From the NCBI GenBank assembly GCA_913776825.1, contig CAJYPV010000027.1, forward strand, positions 248,001-312,000: a DNA stretch of 64,000 nt, read 5' to 3'. Position numbers and translations under genes: made by a program. Source of the DNA: Burkholderiaceae bacterium. Lineage in GTDB: Bacteria; Pseudomonadota; Gammaproteobacteria; Burkholderiales; Burkholderiaceae_C. How positions within the stretch are numbered: the first letter of the stretch is position 1; every line of letters starts with the position of its first letter. The notes beneath the pieces are model-generated. The model was not told the origin of the DNA. It saw nothing but the letters and a program-made list of their open reading frames with translations, and did no database searches. Shown here one piece after another: positions 1-8,553 of this stretch.

Positions 1-16
1 CGGTCATTCCGCACCG

Positions 17-931
17 ATGTTGTTGTTCCTGGGGAGGAGCCATGAAGCTGGGTCGCCGTTCGCCATCGGCATGCAGCCGCCGCACCATGCGGCGCGTCCG
101 CGAGGGCGGTCAGCGGTGAGGCGTCTGCTGCATCTGACCCATCGGCATCGTTCGCCGGCCACCAACCAGGCCTTGGGTCTGTTGCTGGCCTTCAATGCGG
201 GCGCGGTGAATGCGGGCGGCTTCCTGGTGCTGCAGCGCTACACCTCGCACATGACCGGCTTCGCGTCGCAATTGGCCGATGGCGCCGTGCTGGGCCAGAC
301 CACGCTGGTGCTGAATGCGCTGGGCGCGATCCTGGCGTTCATGGCGGGCGCGGCGGTGTGCGCGCTGCTGGTCCATTGGGCCCGTCAGCAGCAGTTGCGC
401 TGTGTGTATGCCCTGCCGCTGCTGCTGGAAGCGGCGCTGCTGTTTCCCTTCGGCCTGATGGGCGCGATCACCCTGAGCTGGCACACGCCGTTCGCCGTGC
501 CGCTCACCGTGCTGCTGCTGTCCTTCATCATGGGCTTGCAGAACGCGGTGGGCTCCAAGACCTCGGGTGGCCGCATCCGCACCACCCACATGACGGGCAA
601 CATCACCGATCTGGGCATGGAGCTGGGCAAGATGCTGTATTGGAATCGCCAGAGCCGGCGAGCGGCGCAGTCGGCGATGCCCGAGGGCTCGACCGCCAGC
701 CCGCTGCCGGAGGCCATCCGATCAGGCGTGCATCACAACCGCCAGCGCGCCGCGATGGCGGCCAGCCTGCTGGGCAGCTTTGTCCTTGGCGGTTTCGCGG
801 GCGCGCTGGGCTTCCAGCATGTCGGCTTCATCTGCGTGGTGCCGCTGGCGGCGCTGCTGTTCGCGCTGTCGGTGATGCCGATGCGGCGCGATGGTGCGCG
901 CTGGCGAGCGATCCTGCGCGGCGAGGGCTGA
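17..931 (+). CDS. DUF1275 (YoaK-type) inner-membrane protein
   Basis: A 304-residue protein that matches the YoaK/DUF1275 family of multi-pass membrane proteins. Typical features are the early NAGxVNAGGF segment, YTSHMTGF, and the later GRIRTTHMTGNITDLG motif around residues 190-205. Five or six hydrophobic helices are visible (about residues 50-70, 95-120, 130-150, 155-175, 245-265 and 270-290). The transport substrate of this family is unknown. The first 45 residues are poorly conserved and basic, so the true start could be the Met at residue 19 (position 71) or a downstream GTG; no strong ribosome site decides it. The gene stands alone. The hairpin just after its stop has its T-tract on the other strand and so does not terminate this gene. 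Confidence 0.85.
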   Translation: MLLFLGRSHEAGSPFAIGMQPPHHAARPRGRSAVRRLLHLTHRHRSPATNQALGLLLAFNAGAVNAGGFLVLQRYTSHMTGFASQLADGAVLGQTTLVLNALGAILAFMAGAAVCALLVHWARQQQLRCVYALPLLLEAALLFPFGLMGAITLSWHTPFAVPLTVLLLSFIMGLQNAVGSKTSGGRIRTTHMTGNITDLGMELGKMLYWNRQSRRAAQSAMPEGSTASPLPEAIRSGVHHNRQRAAMAASLLGSFVLGGFAGALGFQHVGFICVVPLAALLFALSVMPMRRDGARWRAILRGEG

Positions 932-990
932 AAAAAAAGTCCGCTCGACTGGCGCAAAGTCCCAACGGGACGCTGCGCCAGCGGAGCGGA
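931..990 (-). terminator. Strong intrinsic terminator for a minus-strand transcript
   Basis: A long stem is formed by TCCGCTC (940-946) with GAGCGGA (984-990) and TGGCGCA (950-956) with TGCGCCA (974-980), with an inner GTCCC-AAC-GGGAC. The plus strand carries eight A residues at 931-938, so a minus-strand transcript ends in eight U. The nearest upstream minus-strand promoter found is the LexA-boxed one near 1,540, which would give a transcript of about 590 nt. Confidence 0.8.
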
Positions 991-1302
991 TCAAGGGGGT
1001 TTGAAATGGTGAAACTGAACGAGACAAAAGAGCGATGAAGACGCGTGACGGCATCGTCACCGCAACCCTCCAACGATCGGTCACGGCAACGTCGCGGGAC
1101 GCATCAAAGAACTGGCAGCGAGACGCGGCGCCGGGCTGCCGTCGACACTCCCCGTCGGTGATCCTGCAGTGAACCTGCAGGGATCGTCGACATCCGCCCG
1201 GGGCCGGTATTCCCAGGCAGACGTCTCATCCACGGGTGAGCGACGGCGAACCGATCGCCGGGCCGGAGCGGTCGGGCGGACCGTCCTGCCCCGCTGCACG
1301 CA
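991..1302. other. Non-coding stretch, likely 3' part of the SOS transcript
   Basis: No convincing gene on either strand. On the minus strand it would be the 3' untranslated part of the LexA-controlled transcript. It holds two small hairpins: GTGACG-GCAT-CGTCAC near 1,045-1,060, and a stem of two CTGCAG blocks separated by about 6 nt near 1,162-1,185. A separate small RNA ending at the terminator is possible, but no second promoter was recognised. Confidence 0.4.
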
Positions 1303-1413
1303 TCAGCCCAGCACGCCGGTGGCCAGTCCGAGACAGGACAGCACACCGATGCACAGCACCCAGGCGTCGGCATTGTTCAGCGAGGACCAGACTCGTTGCT
1401 TCAGGACTTGCAT
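1303..1413 (-). CDS. 36-residue single-pass membrane peptide under a LexA-type promoter
   Basis: Unnamed small protein. It has a short basic N-terminus (MQVLKQR), a stretch SSLNNAD, then about 18 hydrophobic residues containing two Cys (AWVLCIGVLSCLGLATGVLG) running to the end, which suits one membrane helix. Codon third positions are mostly G or C, as in neighbouring genes. Two in-frame upstream ATGs exist (1419, 1425); the 1413 start is preferred because GGAG lies 6 nt before it. A TTGAAT-17-TACATT promoter overlapping a LexA box lies about 115 nt upstream, and a strong terminator lies downstream. In size, topology and SOS control it recalls TisB-type membrane peptides, but the sequence is not similar to TisB; a toxic or membrane role is inference. 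Confidence 0.6.
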   Translation of the reverse strand: MQVLKQRVWSSLNNADAWVLCIGVLSCLGLATGVLG

Positions 1414-1529
1414 GGCCATCTCCATGTCGGTGCCGGCTGAGCGCGTCAGCGGCGGGGTGACACCGCCCGGTGGGGCGGCGGCCGATGACGTGGATCCGGA
1501 GACCCGCGCCGTCGGCTGCGATGGAAAGG

Positions 1530-1558
1530 AATGTACTGTATGTGCATACAGTATTCAA
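1530..1558 (-). promoter_or_regulatory. SOS promoter with LexA box (1534-1553)
   Basis: TACTGTATGTGCATACAGTA matches the enterobacterial and betaproteobacterial LexA consensus CTGT-N8-ACAG and extends it on both sides; the half-sites mirror each other at 9 of 10 bases. On the minus strand it sits in the 17-nt spacer between TTGAAT (-35, plus coordinates 1553-1558) and TACATT (-10, 1530-1535). This is the layout of a LexA-repressed promoter firing towards the 36-residue membrane peptide. On the plus strand nothing plausible lies downstream before the convergent PepSY gene. Confidence 0.8.
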
Positions 1559-1690
1559 CAGGGGCGAACCGGATTGTGGTTCAAACGCCCCGTTGACCTC
1601 GCCTGGCCGTAGATGGACCAGGGATGACGGCAGCGACGCGACAAGCGTTCGCCGCCCCGCCTGCACCGCCGCCAGGCGCGGCGTCCGGCA

Positions 1691-2893
1691 TCAGGCCGCG
1701 GCCGTGCCGGGCCGCTGGCCGTCGTCCAGCGATTCTTCGAGCGCGGGCGTTGCTGCGCGGGCGGTGGTCGGGCGACGGGCGCCATGCGGCTTGCGCAGCC
1801 ACAGGTAGAGACCGCTGCCCAGCACGATGATGGAGGCGATGTCCAGCAGCGCCCAGAGGATCTTCATCGGCATGCCGCCGTAATCTCCGAAGTGCAGCGG
1901 CTGCGACACCAGCAGCGCGGTCAGGTACCAGGGCAGGTCCGGCGAGGCGGTGAGCGCGCCGGTGCGGGCATCCATCAGCATCGGCTTGAGCAGCTTGGAG
2001 GTCAGCGGCGTGTCGCCGCGCAGGAACACCGTGTTGTGGTGCGGGCTGGAGAAGGACGAGCCGGGGAAGGCGATGAAGGACATCTTCATCCCGGGCGCGG
2101 CCGCCTGGGCATTGTCCAGGGCCACCTGCAACGGACCACGCTCGGCCGCCGGCACCAGCGGCGCATCCTTGTAGGGCGCGATCAGGGTGCTGACTTCCGC
2201 ATGCTGCCAATATTTCACCAGCAGGTCGGCCCAGGTGTTGATCATGCCGGTGGCGCCCACCACGAACAGCCACACCAGGGTGACGATGCCCAGCAGGTTG
2301 TGCAGATCGAGCCACTTGATGCGGGTGGAGCGGCTGCGGCGCACGTCGCCGAAGTCCAGCTTGCGCATGAATGGCGCATACAGCACCACGCCGCTGACCA
2401 CCGCGACCAGCAGCAGCAGGCCCATGAAGCCCAGGAACAGCTTGCCCGGCAGACCGGCGAACAGGTCCACATGCAGGCGGAACATCAGATCCATGAAGCC
2501 TTCGCCGACCTTGTACTGGCCGACCACCTCACCGGTGCGCACATCCACGGCGACGGATTTGTAGTCGTCGGTCGGCGCCGGGGTGTGGGTCAGGGTGAAC
2601 CACCAGAGCCGCGCGTCATCATCCGACTGACCCGCGAATTGCACGATGCGATCCGGGTACTGCGCGATCGCGGCCTTGATCATGGTGTCCGCATCGACGC
2701 GATGCTGAGCCAGATGGGCCTTGTCCGCCGGCAGCTCGGGCGCCTCGATCTCGTCGCCCAGCAGATGGCCGATCTCATGATGAAAGATCAGCGGCAGCCC
2801 GGTCAGGCACAGCAGCAGCATGAACAGCGTGCACACCAGGCTGGTCCATTTGTGCAGCCAGGTCCAGGTTCGAATGGCGCGAGAGCTGAGCAT
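1691..2893 (-). CDS. PepSY-associated TM helix protein (iron-linked)
   Basis: A 400-residue inner-membrane protein of the PepSY_TM family. The opening, with TW.WLHKW then hydrophobic residues ending in GLPLIFHHEI, and later blocks such as LHVDLF.G..GKLFLGFMGLLLL and WLDLHNLLGI, are typical. Four membrane helices are visible. Members are often encoded with TonB-dependent siderophore receptors and are linked to reductive release of iron; the exact reaction is not shown. The start at 2893 is preferred over the in-frame ATG at 2923 because AAGGA lies 8-9 nt upstream of it. Downstream of a 60-residue membrane protein whose promoter has a Fur box, so probably co-transcribed and iron-repressed. The C-terminal tail is Ala/Arg-rich. 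Confidence 0.85.
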   Translation of the reverse strand: MLSSRAIRTWTWLHKWTSLVCTLFMLLLCLTGLPLIFHHEIGHLLGDEIEAPELPADKAHLAQHRVDADTMIKAAIAQYPDRIVQFAGQSDDDARLWWFTLTHTPAPTDDYKSVAVDVRTGEVVGQYKVGEGFMDLMFRLHVDLFAGLPGKLFLGFMGLLLLVAVVSGVVLYAPFMRKLDFGDVRRSRSTRIKWLDLHNLLGIVTLVWLFVVGATGMINTWADLLVKYWQHAEVSTLIAPYKDAPLVPAAERGPLQVALDNAQAAAPGMKMSFIAFPGSSFSSPHHNTVFLRGDTPLTSKLLKPMLMDARTGALTASPDLPWYLTALLVSQPLHFGDYGGMPMKILWALLDIASIIVLGSGLYLWLRKPHGARRPTTARAATPALEESLDDGQRPGTAAA

Positions 2894-3050
2894 GGGACGG
2901 ATCCTTGTGGGGAGATCGGACATCGGCGGCCGATGTCGTGGAAGCAGTCAGGACGGCTCGCCGAGCGGGCCGTGGCAACAGGCGATGAGCGCGGACCCGG
3001 TGCCGGCACGGCTGAGCGGGTCGCGTGTCATGTCGAGGTTCAGGCCGGGT

Positions 3051-3233
3051 TCACGCGGTGCGCTCGGGCCGCCAACTGAACCACGCCATCACCAGCACCG
3101 GCAGACCCAGGGCGACCCAGGACCACACGTCTCCCCAGTGATCGGACACCAGCGCGGACAGCAGGCCGCTGAGGCTCAGCACACCGATCGCCACGGGCCA
3201 CGCCCACAGGCGTCGAGATTCGGGAGACAGCAT
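3051..3233 (-). CDS. 60-residue two-helix membrane protein, first gene of the PepSY operon
   Basis: Short membrane protein with two hydrophobic helices (about residues 11-29 and 36-53) separated by SDHWGDVWS and ending in WRPERTA. No named family recognised. It is encoded just upstream of the PepSY_TM gene on the same strand, a partner position where small helical proteins often occur in iron-uptake loci. A Fur-like box lies 18-36 nt before its start, so it is most likely the first gene of an iron-regulated pair. Function unknown. Confidence 0.65.
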   Translation of the reverse strand: MLSPESRRLWAWPVAIGVLSLSGLLSALVSDHWGDVWSWVALGLPVLVMAWFSWRPERTA

Positions 3234-3250
3234 GGGCGGCGCTTCTTCTT

Positions 3251-3269
3251 AATGACAATTATTCGCATT
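3251..3269 (-). promoter_or_regulatory. Candidate Fur box
   Basis: AATGACAATTATTCGCATT contains a 7-1-7 inverted repeat (TGACAAT-T-ATTCGCA) matching 11 of 14 bases of the Fur consensus TGATAAT-N-ATTATCA. It lies directly upstream of the minus-strand small-membrane-protein/PepSY pair and fits iron repression of that pair. Confidence 0.65.
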
Positions 3270-3457
3270 CTAGCCAGGCGCGCGTCCGCCGTGCACGGCC
3301 GGACCGAAGTTCGGCGACGCTTGTGCGAGATTGACAGCAGGAAGATCGCCCGCGAGAGGGGCGCGCCAGACGCGGGCAACGATGCCGGCGCGGATCGGGT
3401 CAGATTGCCCGCGCGGGCCGCCCGACGACGACAAGTCGGGAGTCGGGCCCGGGACGC

Positions 3458-5161
3458 TCAGGCGTCAGCGCGCTGCAGGGCGGCTTCCTGGCGGGCGGTG
3501 TCCTGCCGCGCCAGGTATTGATGGATGCTCGCCACCACCTGCGCGCCTTCACCGATCGCACCGCCGACCCGCTTCACCGAGCCCGACCGCACATCGCCCA
3601 CCGCGAAGACGCCGGGGATGCTGGATTCCAGCAGCGCCGGTTCGTAGCGACCCATGTCGCATTCACAGGCGCGACCGGTGACGATGAAGCCGGCCTTGTC
3701 CAACTGCAGGTCGCAGTCGGACACCCAGGCGGTTTCCGGTTCCGCGCCGATGAACAGGAACAGATGCTGCAGCGCCAGCCGACGCTCCGTGCCGTTGCGC
3801 CGGTCGCGCCAGGTGACGGCTTCCAGCGCGCGGTCGCCTTCCAGCTTGCAGATCTCCTGATGCGGCAGCAGCTCGATGTTGGAGGTGCCCTGGATGCGGT
3901 CGATCAGGTAACGGGACATGGTCTCCGCCAGGCCGGGGCCGCGCACCAGCATGATGACCTTCGTCGCATGGTTGGCGAGATAGACGGCAGCCTGGCCGGC
4001 GGAATTGCCACCACCCACCAGCACCACCGTCTGGCGGCTGCAGACCCGCGCTTCCAGCGGCGACGCCCAGTACCAGACGCCCCGACCTTCGAAGCGCTGC
4101 AAGTCCTCGATGGCGGGTCGGCGGTAACGCGCGCCGGTGGCGATCACCGCGGTGCGGGTGCGGATGGTGCGGCCATCCTCCAGCGACAGGTGCAGTTCAT
4201 GGTCCTCGCCAGTCCGGCTGCAGGCCATGCGGGTGACCTTGGCCGGGATGAGCAGGTCCGCGCCGAACTTCTGGGCCTGGACGAAGGCCCGACCCGCGAG
4301 CGCCTGCCCGGAAATGCCGGTGGGAAAGCCGAGGTAGTTCTCGATGCGTGAGCTGGCGCCGGCCTGACCGCCGTAGGCGCGGCAATCGACCACCAGCACC
4401 GACAGGCCTTCGGACGCGGCATAGACCGCCGCCGACAGCCCGCCCGGACCCGCGCCGATGATGGCCACGTCGTACAGGGCGCGGCGCTCCCGCATGTCCA
4501 CCATGCCCAGGCAGCGGGCGACCTCGTCATCGCTGGGATTGATCAGCACCGCGCCATCCGGGCACAGCACGACCATCTCCACGCCGTCGGTCATGTATTG
4601 CTCGGCAATGGCGCGGGCGTCCTCGTTCTGATCCGGTTCCAGCATCTGATGCGGAAAACCGTTGCGGCCGAGGAAGCTGCGCAGCCGCATCACCGGCGCG
4701 GATTTGGCCCGCCCGATCAGCGTGGCGCCGCTGGCGCCGGCCTCGATCAGCCCCACCCGGCGCAGGATGAAGGCGCGGGTGAGACGCTCGCCCAGGTCCG
4801 CCTCACCGATCAGGAGCGCGCGCAGTTGGGGAGGCGAGACCTCGATGGCCTCGACTTCGCTCTCGGCCTGCGCATCCACCAGCGAAGGCCGGCCGCTGAG
4901 CTGGCCGACCTCGCCCATGAACTGGCCGGGCCCGTGGCGGGTGATCAACTGGCTGTGGCCCAGGCTGTCGCGCTGCGAGATCGACACCTCGCCGCTGAGG
5001 ATCAGCATCATGCCGACGCCGTCCTCGCCGGCGCGCACCACCCATTCGCCGGCGGCATAGCGCCGGAATTGTCCGAAACGGGCCACACGGGCGATGTCCG
5101 ACACCCCCAGGGTGGGGAACATCTGCTCGCTGCGGGTGTCCATGATGTTGGGCTGCGCCAT
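3458..5161 (-). CDS. Cyclic-nucleotide-binding / thioredoxin-reductase-like flavoprotein
   Basis: A 567-residue, three-part protein. Residues 15-130 form a CNMP-binding (Crp-type) domain, with GEWVVRAGEDG and GEVGQLSGRPS. Residues 150-225 resemble a degenerate thioredoxin-like linker. From about 229 follows a class II pyridine-nucleotide oxidoreductase fold with FAD motif GAGPGG (236-241), ATGA and NADPH motif GGGNSAG (383-389). The CxxC disulfide of true thioredoxin reductase is replaced by YWASPLEA (364-371), so it cannot be a classical thioredoxin reductase. The family occurs in many Proteobacteria and its electron acceptor is unknown. It stands alone, convergent with nothing close; 190 bp separate it from the divergent thioesterase gene. 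Confidence 0.85.
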   Translation of the reverse strand: MAQPNIMDTRSEQMFPTLGVSDIARVARFGQFRRYAAGEWVVRAGEDGVGMMLILSGEVSISQRDSLGHSQLITRHGPGQFMGEVGQLSGRPSLVDAQAESEVEAIEVSPPQLRALLIGEADLGERLTRAFILRRVGLIEAGASGATLIGRAKSAPVMRLRSFLGRNGFPHQMLEPDQNEDARAIAEQYMTDGVEMVVLCPDGAVLINPSDDEVARCLGMVDMRERRALYDVAIIGAGPGGLSAAVYAASEGLSVLVVDCRAYGGQAGASSRIENYLGFPTGISGQALAGRAFVQAQKFGADLLIPAKVTRMACSRTGEDHELHLSLEDGRTIRTRTAVIATGARYRRPAIEDLQRFEGRGVWYWASPLEARVCSRQTVVLVGGGNSAGQAAVYLANHATKVIMLVRGPGLAETMSRYLIDRIQGTSNIELLPHQEICKLEGDRALEAVTWRDRRNGTERRLALQHLFLFIGAEPETAWVSDCDLQLDKAGFIVTGRACECDMGRYEPALLESSIPGVFAVGDVRSGSVKRVGGAIGEGAQVVASIHQYLARQDTARQEAALQRADA

Positions 5162-5351
5162 CGAATCCTCCTGAACCCCACCCTAACCGGGCCCCTGCCG
5201 GGTCACAAGCGCCGAACGGGAGAGGCGCGGGTGGGTCAAGCGAGCAGCGTGGCACATCCGGGTCCCGGCCTCGCCCAGGGACAACCCGATCGCACGCGGC
5301 GACGAGGAGACGGCACTCTGGCACCATCACGCCCCTCACTCTGGAGTCCCC

Positions 5352-5852
5352 ATGGATTTGCCTTCCCACCAGCTCATGATGACCGTGCTGATGACGCCGG
5401 ACATGGCGAACTTCTCCGGCAATGTGCACGGCGGAACGATTCTGAAACTGCTGGACCAGGCCGCCTATGCCTGCGCGAGCCGCTATGCCGGCCGCTATGT
5501 GGTGACGCTGTCGGTGGATCAGGTCATGTTCCGCCAGCCCATCCATGTGGGCGAGCTGGTCAGCTTTCTGGCCTCGGTGAATTACACCGGCACGTCCTCG
5601 ATGGAGATCGGCATCAAGGTGGTCACCGAGAACATCCGCGAGCAGGTGGTGCGCCACGCCAACAGCTGCTTCTTCACCATGGTCGCGGTGGACGACGAGG
5701 GCCGACCCACGCCGGTGCCGCCGCGCACGCCTTCCACGGCGGATGAGCGACGCCGCTGGGACGCCGCGATCGAGCGCAAGAAGCTGCGGCAGGAACTGCA
5801 GACCCGCCATCAGGCGCTGCGCAGCTCGGTGCTGCCCGGCGAGGCGGGCTGA
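5352..5852 (+). CDS. Acyl-CoA thioesterase, YciA-like hotdog fold
   Basis: A 166-residue single hotdog-domain protein. The block NVHGGTILKLLDQAAY carries the helix and the Asp (LLD) used in YciA-type thioesterases, and LSVDQVMFRQPIHVGELV is the following conserved strand region. It should hydrolyse acyl-CoA esters in the cytosol; chain-length preference cannot be read from sequence. The C-terminal 35 residues are charged (ERRRWDAAIERKKLRQEL) and variable in the family. It is divergent from the CNMP/flavoprotein gene and convergent with gshA. Confidence 0.85.
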   Translation: MDLPSHQLMMTVLMTPDMANFSGNVHGGTILKLLDQAAYACASRYAGRYVVTLSVDQVMFRQPIHVGELVSFLASVNYTGTSSMEIGIKVVTENIREQVVRHANSCFFTMVAVDDEGRPTPVPPRTPSTADERRRWDAAIERKKLRQELQTRHQALRSSVLPGEAG

Positions 5853-5907
5853 GGCGGGCTGAGGCGGAGCGCCGGGAGGACGCCCGCGGCCCGAGGGGCC
5901 CGCGCGT

Positions 5908-7434
5908 TCAGCCGGCGAGTTGCGCCGGGTTCAGGTACTGCTGGCGGAAGGTCTCGAAGTCGACCGTGTCGGCCGCCTCGATCGCGGCCTGCGCGTCCAG
6001 CGAGGCGCGAGCGGAGGCTTCGAAGCGGGCCATCCGATCATCGGACAGCGGCTGGGTCAGCATCTGGTCGCGGGCCCAGGTGGACTGCGCTTCGATGAAT
6101 GCCAGATGCGACGACCCGTGACCCTGCTGCATCGCCTTCAGCACGCGGGCGGAGGGCAGGTCGTCCGGCGTGACCCAGCGCTGACGCGCGAGGTCGAGCG
6201 CTTCCCGATACAGCGAGCCGCCCAAGGTGGCATCGAGCTTCTGCGCGATCGGCCCGAAGTCGTCGAGCAAGGCCTGACCCCAATCCCGCAGCGCGACCTG
6301 CTGCGTGCCGCGCTCCAGCATCAGTCCCGGCTGACGGCCGGCCGACGCGGTCAGGTGCTGGTTGCGGGCCATGGCGGCCAGCTCGGCGGGCGTGTCCTGC
6401 GGGCTGTCGGTCAGCCAGCAGTGCAGCAGGAAGATGTCGATGAAGCGCATCGTGCTGGCCGCGATGCCGACCGGCTCGAACGGGTCCAGGTCCATGCAGC
6501 GGACTTCCACATATTCGACACCGCGCTCGCGCAGCGCATGCAGCGGGCGTTCGCCGGGGCGGATGGTGCGCTTCGGACGGATCGTGCCGTAGAACTCGTT
6601 CTCGATCTGCAGCAGCGTGGTCGAGAGCTGGTTGTATTCGCCGCCCGGATTGACGATGCCGAACTTCTCGTAGGCCGGGTACGGACGGGTCAGCGCTTCC
6701 TGCAGCGACGCCGCATAGCCACCCAGGCTGTTGTAGCTGACGGACAGCGACGACTGCGCATCGCTCTGATAACCCAGCCGGCCCATGCGCAGCGAGGTGG
6801 CGTAGGGCATGTGCAGCGTGCCCTCGTCATCGGCCATCGGCCGCAGGCCGTGCTCACGGCCGGCCACGAAGCTGCCGCACAGCGCGGGCGAGGCGCCGAA
6901 CAGCGTCAGCAGCAGGAAGGAATGGCGACGGAAATTGCGGATCAGCGCGAAGTGATCCTCGTTGTCCAGCCCGGGCAGCGACCAGTTGTAGTGGATGCCG
7001 GAGATCGTCTGCATGCGCCGGCCATACCGGTGGCCCAGGCCCATGCGGTAGACGCTCTTGGCGCGGCCGATGTTGGAGGAACCGTAGCGGCCCAGCGGAA
7101 TGGTTTCATCGGCCGGCAGCTTGCAGGGCATGCTGGACGACCACATCAGTTCATCGCCCAGACAACGGTAGACCGCCTGATGGATCTCGGTGAGCTGGGT
7201 GAGGCAATCGTCGGCGGTGAGGTGGGCGCCGGTGATCAGTTCCAGTTGCGACTCGCTGAAATCGGTCGTCACTGTTTCATGCGTCAGGGCCGAGCCCAGC
7301 GCGGTGGGATGAGGCGTCAGTGCCAGGGTGGCACCGCTGGGCAGGGCGCGCAGGCTTTCCTTCTCGACACCGCGGCGCATGCCCGCCAGACGTGCCGGAT
7401 CCAGTTCCGCCAGTCGCTGCAACCAATCGCTCAA
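5908..7434 (-). CDS. gshA: Glutamate-cysteine ligase (type 1)
   Basis: First enzyme of glutathione synthesis, joining glutamate and cysteine with ATP. The 508-residue length and the blocks GVEKESLR near the start, TDFSESQLELIT, GIHYNWSLP, YNSLGGYA and VEVRCMDLDPFEP are those of the gamma-proteobacterial GshA family. Translation starts at a TTG (7434-7432) with AAGGAG 6 nt upstream; no ATG is better placed. The gene is monocistronic or follows the GlxA-type gene by 69 nt on the same strand. The glutathione synthetase gene (gshB) is not in the window. Confidence 0.95.
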   Translation of the reverse strand: MSDWLQRLAELDPARLAGMRRGVEKESLRALPSGATLALTPHPTALGSALTHETVTTDFSESQLELITGAHLTADDCLTQLTEIHQAVYRCLGDELMWSSSMPCKLPADETIPLGRYGSSNIGRAKSVYRMGLGHRYGRRMQTISGIHYNWSLPGLDNEDHFALIRNFRRHSFLLLTLFGASPALCGSFVAGREHGLRPMADDEGTLHMPYATSLRMGRLGYQSDAQSSLSVSYNSLGGYAASLQEALTRPYPAYEKFGIVNPGGEYNQLSTTLLQIENEFYGTIRPKRTIRPGERPLHALRERGVEYVEVRCMDLDPFEPVGIAASTMRFIDIFLLHCWLTDSPQDTPAELAAMARNQHLTASAGRQPGLMLERGTQQVALRDWGQALLDDFGPIAQKLDATLGGSLYREALDLARQRWVTPDDLPSARVLKAMQQGHGSSHLAFIEAQSTWARDQMLTQPLSDDRMARFEASARASLDAQAAIEAADTVDFETFRQQYLNPAQLAG

Positions 7435-7503
7435 AACCCGCTCCTTCGTTCGTCGTGGGCGCGCAAGTTAACAGAAGTAGACAAATTCCGCTTGACTCGG
7501 TTT

Positions 7504-8553
7504 TTAGGCCGTTTGTGCTAATCGGCGTCGCGTTCGACGCAGTTGCTGGTCAGATGTGAACCCGGCGGCCAAAGCGGCCTGGGCGGGACGCACGCCGCGA
7601 TCCAGTTCCCGGCGCGCCAGTTCCAACCGGATGGCTCTTAAATAGTCGAGCGGTGTGGTGCCGCCGTGCTGGGTGAAGAGACGGGTGAGATGACGCGGGG
7701 TCACATGCGCCACCTCGGCCATGCGGGCCAGCGTCCAATCCTGTTGCGGCGCGGCGCAGATCGCATCCTGCACGCGGTGCAGCGCCGGATGCAGATGATG
7801 GCGATGGGCGAGCATCGGCGAGAGCTCCGGATCCTGCGGTCCGCGCCGCAGATAGACCACCATCACCTGCGCCACGCTGGCGGCGATCGCTTCGCCGCAA
7901 TGACTGGCGATCATCGCCAGCACCAGGTCGATGCCGGCGGTGATGCCGGCGCTGCTGGCCAGCGGACCGTCAAGCACGAACACGCGGTTGGCCTGCACCT
8001 CGGCCTCGGGCGCGAGCGCGCGCAGGGTGTCCAGGGATTCATGATGGGTGGTGCAGCGACGACCCTTGAGCAGACCGGCGCGCGCGGCCAGCAGCGCGCC
8101 GGCGCAGATGCTGAGCAATCGGCCTTCGCCGCCGTCCAGCAAGGCCTGACCCTCGCGATGCAGCCAGCGCTCGATCGCCAGCGCCTGGGCTTGATCGGCG
8201 CTGCTGGGCGGCGGATCGTCGGGATGGGCATGGCGGCGGCCGCTCAGGATCAGCCAGTCGCGCGGACCCAGCGCGGGCAGCGGCTCCAGACCGCCCAGCG
8301 ACAGGCCGACGGAGCACTCCGCCTGCGCATGCAGGCCGCAATAGCGCAGGTGGAAGGCTTCCGGCTCACCGCGGCGACGCAGCGCCTGATTGGCCAGCCG
8401 CAGCGCTTCCGCCGCGCCGGCCAGATCCAGCAGCAGCGTGTGCGGCTCCACCAGCATCCAGACGTCGATTCGAGACATCGCGGGAGTATGCCGCCGGCCG
8501 GTCGGCCTCGCTTCGCGGGCGGCGGCCGCCGCCGCGAGCCGCCAGGCGTTCAT
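7504..8553 (-). CDS. GlxA-family transcriptional regulator (DJ-1/PfpI + AraC)
   Basis: A 349-residue regulator. The DJ-1/PfpI-like domain (about residues 28-200) has the start VWMLVEPHTLLLDLAGAAEAL and the nucleophile-elbow region LLSICAGALLAARAG. The AraC helix-turn-helix domain (about 245-345) has DWTLARMAEVAHVTPRHLTRLF and TPLDYLRAIRLELARREL. The first ATG overlaps the stop of the upstream hydrolase (ATGA), suggesting translational coupling. The conserved part begins at Met26 (position 8478), so a shorter form is possible. Likely regulator of the cysteine hydrolase gene or of a related amine/amide catabolic pathway; the ligand is unknown. Confidence 0.85.
   Translation of the reverse strand: MNAWRLAAAAAAREARPTGRRHTPAMSRIDVWMLVEPHTLLLDLAGAAEALRLANQALRRRGEPEAFHLRYCGLHAQAECSVGLSLGGLEPLPALGPRDWLILSGRRHAHPDDPPPSSADQAQALAIERWLHREGQALLDGGEGRLLSICAGALLAARAGLLKGRRCTTHHESLDTLRALAPEAEVQANRVFVLDGPLASSAGITAGIDLVLAMIASHCGEAIAASVAQVMVVYLRRGPQDPELSPMLAHRHHLHPALHRVQDAICAAPQQDWTLARMAEVAHVTPRHLTRLFTQHGGTTPLDYLRAIRLELARRELDRGVRPAQAALAAGFTSDQQLRRTRRRLAQTA

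Noticed and set aside
1226-1666. A 146-residue minus-strand frame covering the LexA region
   Set aside because: It runs through its own promoter and LexA box, has random-looking composition, and lacks a ribosome site; the 36-residue frame fits the promoter better.
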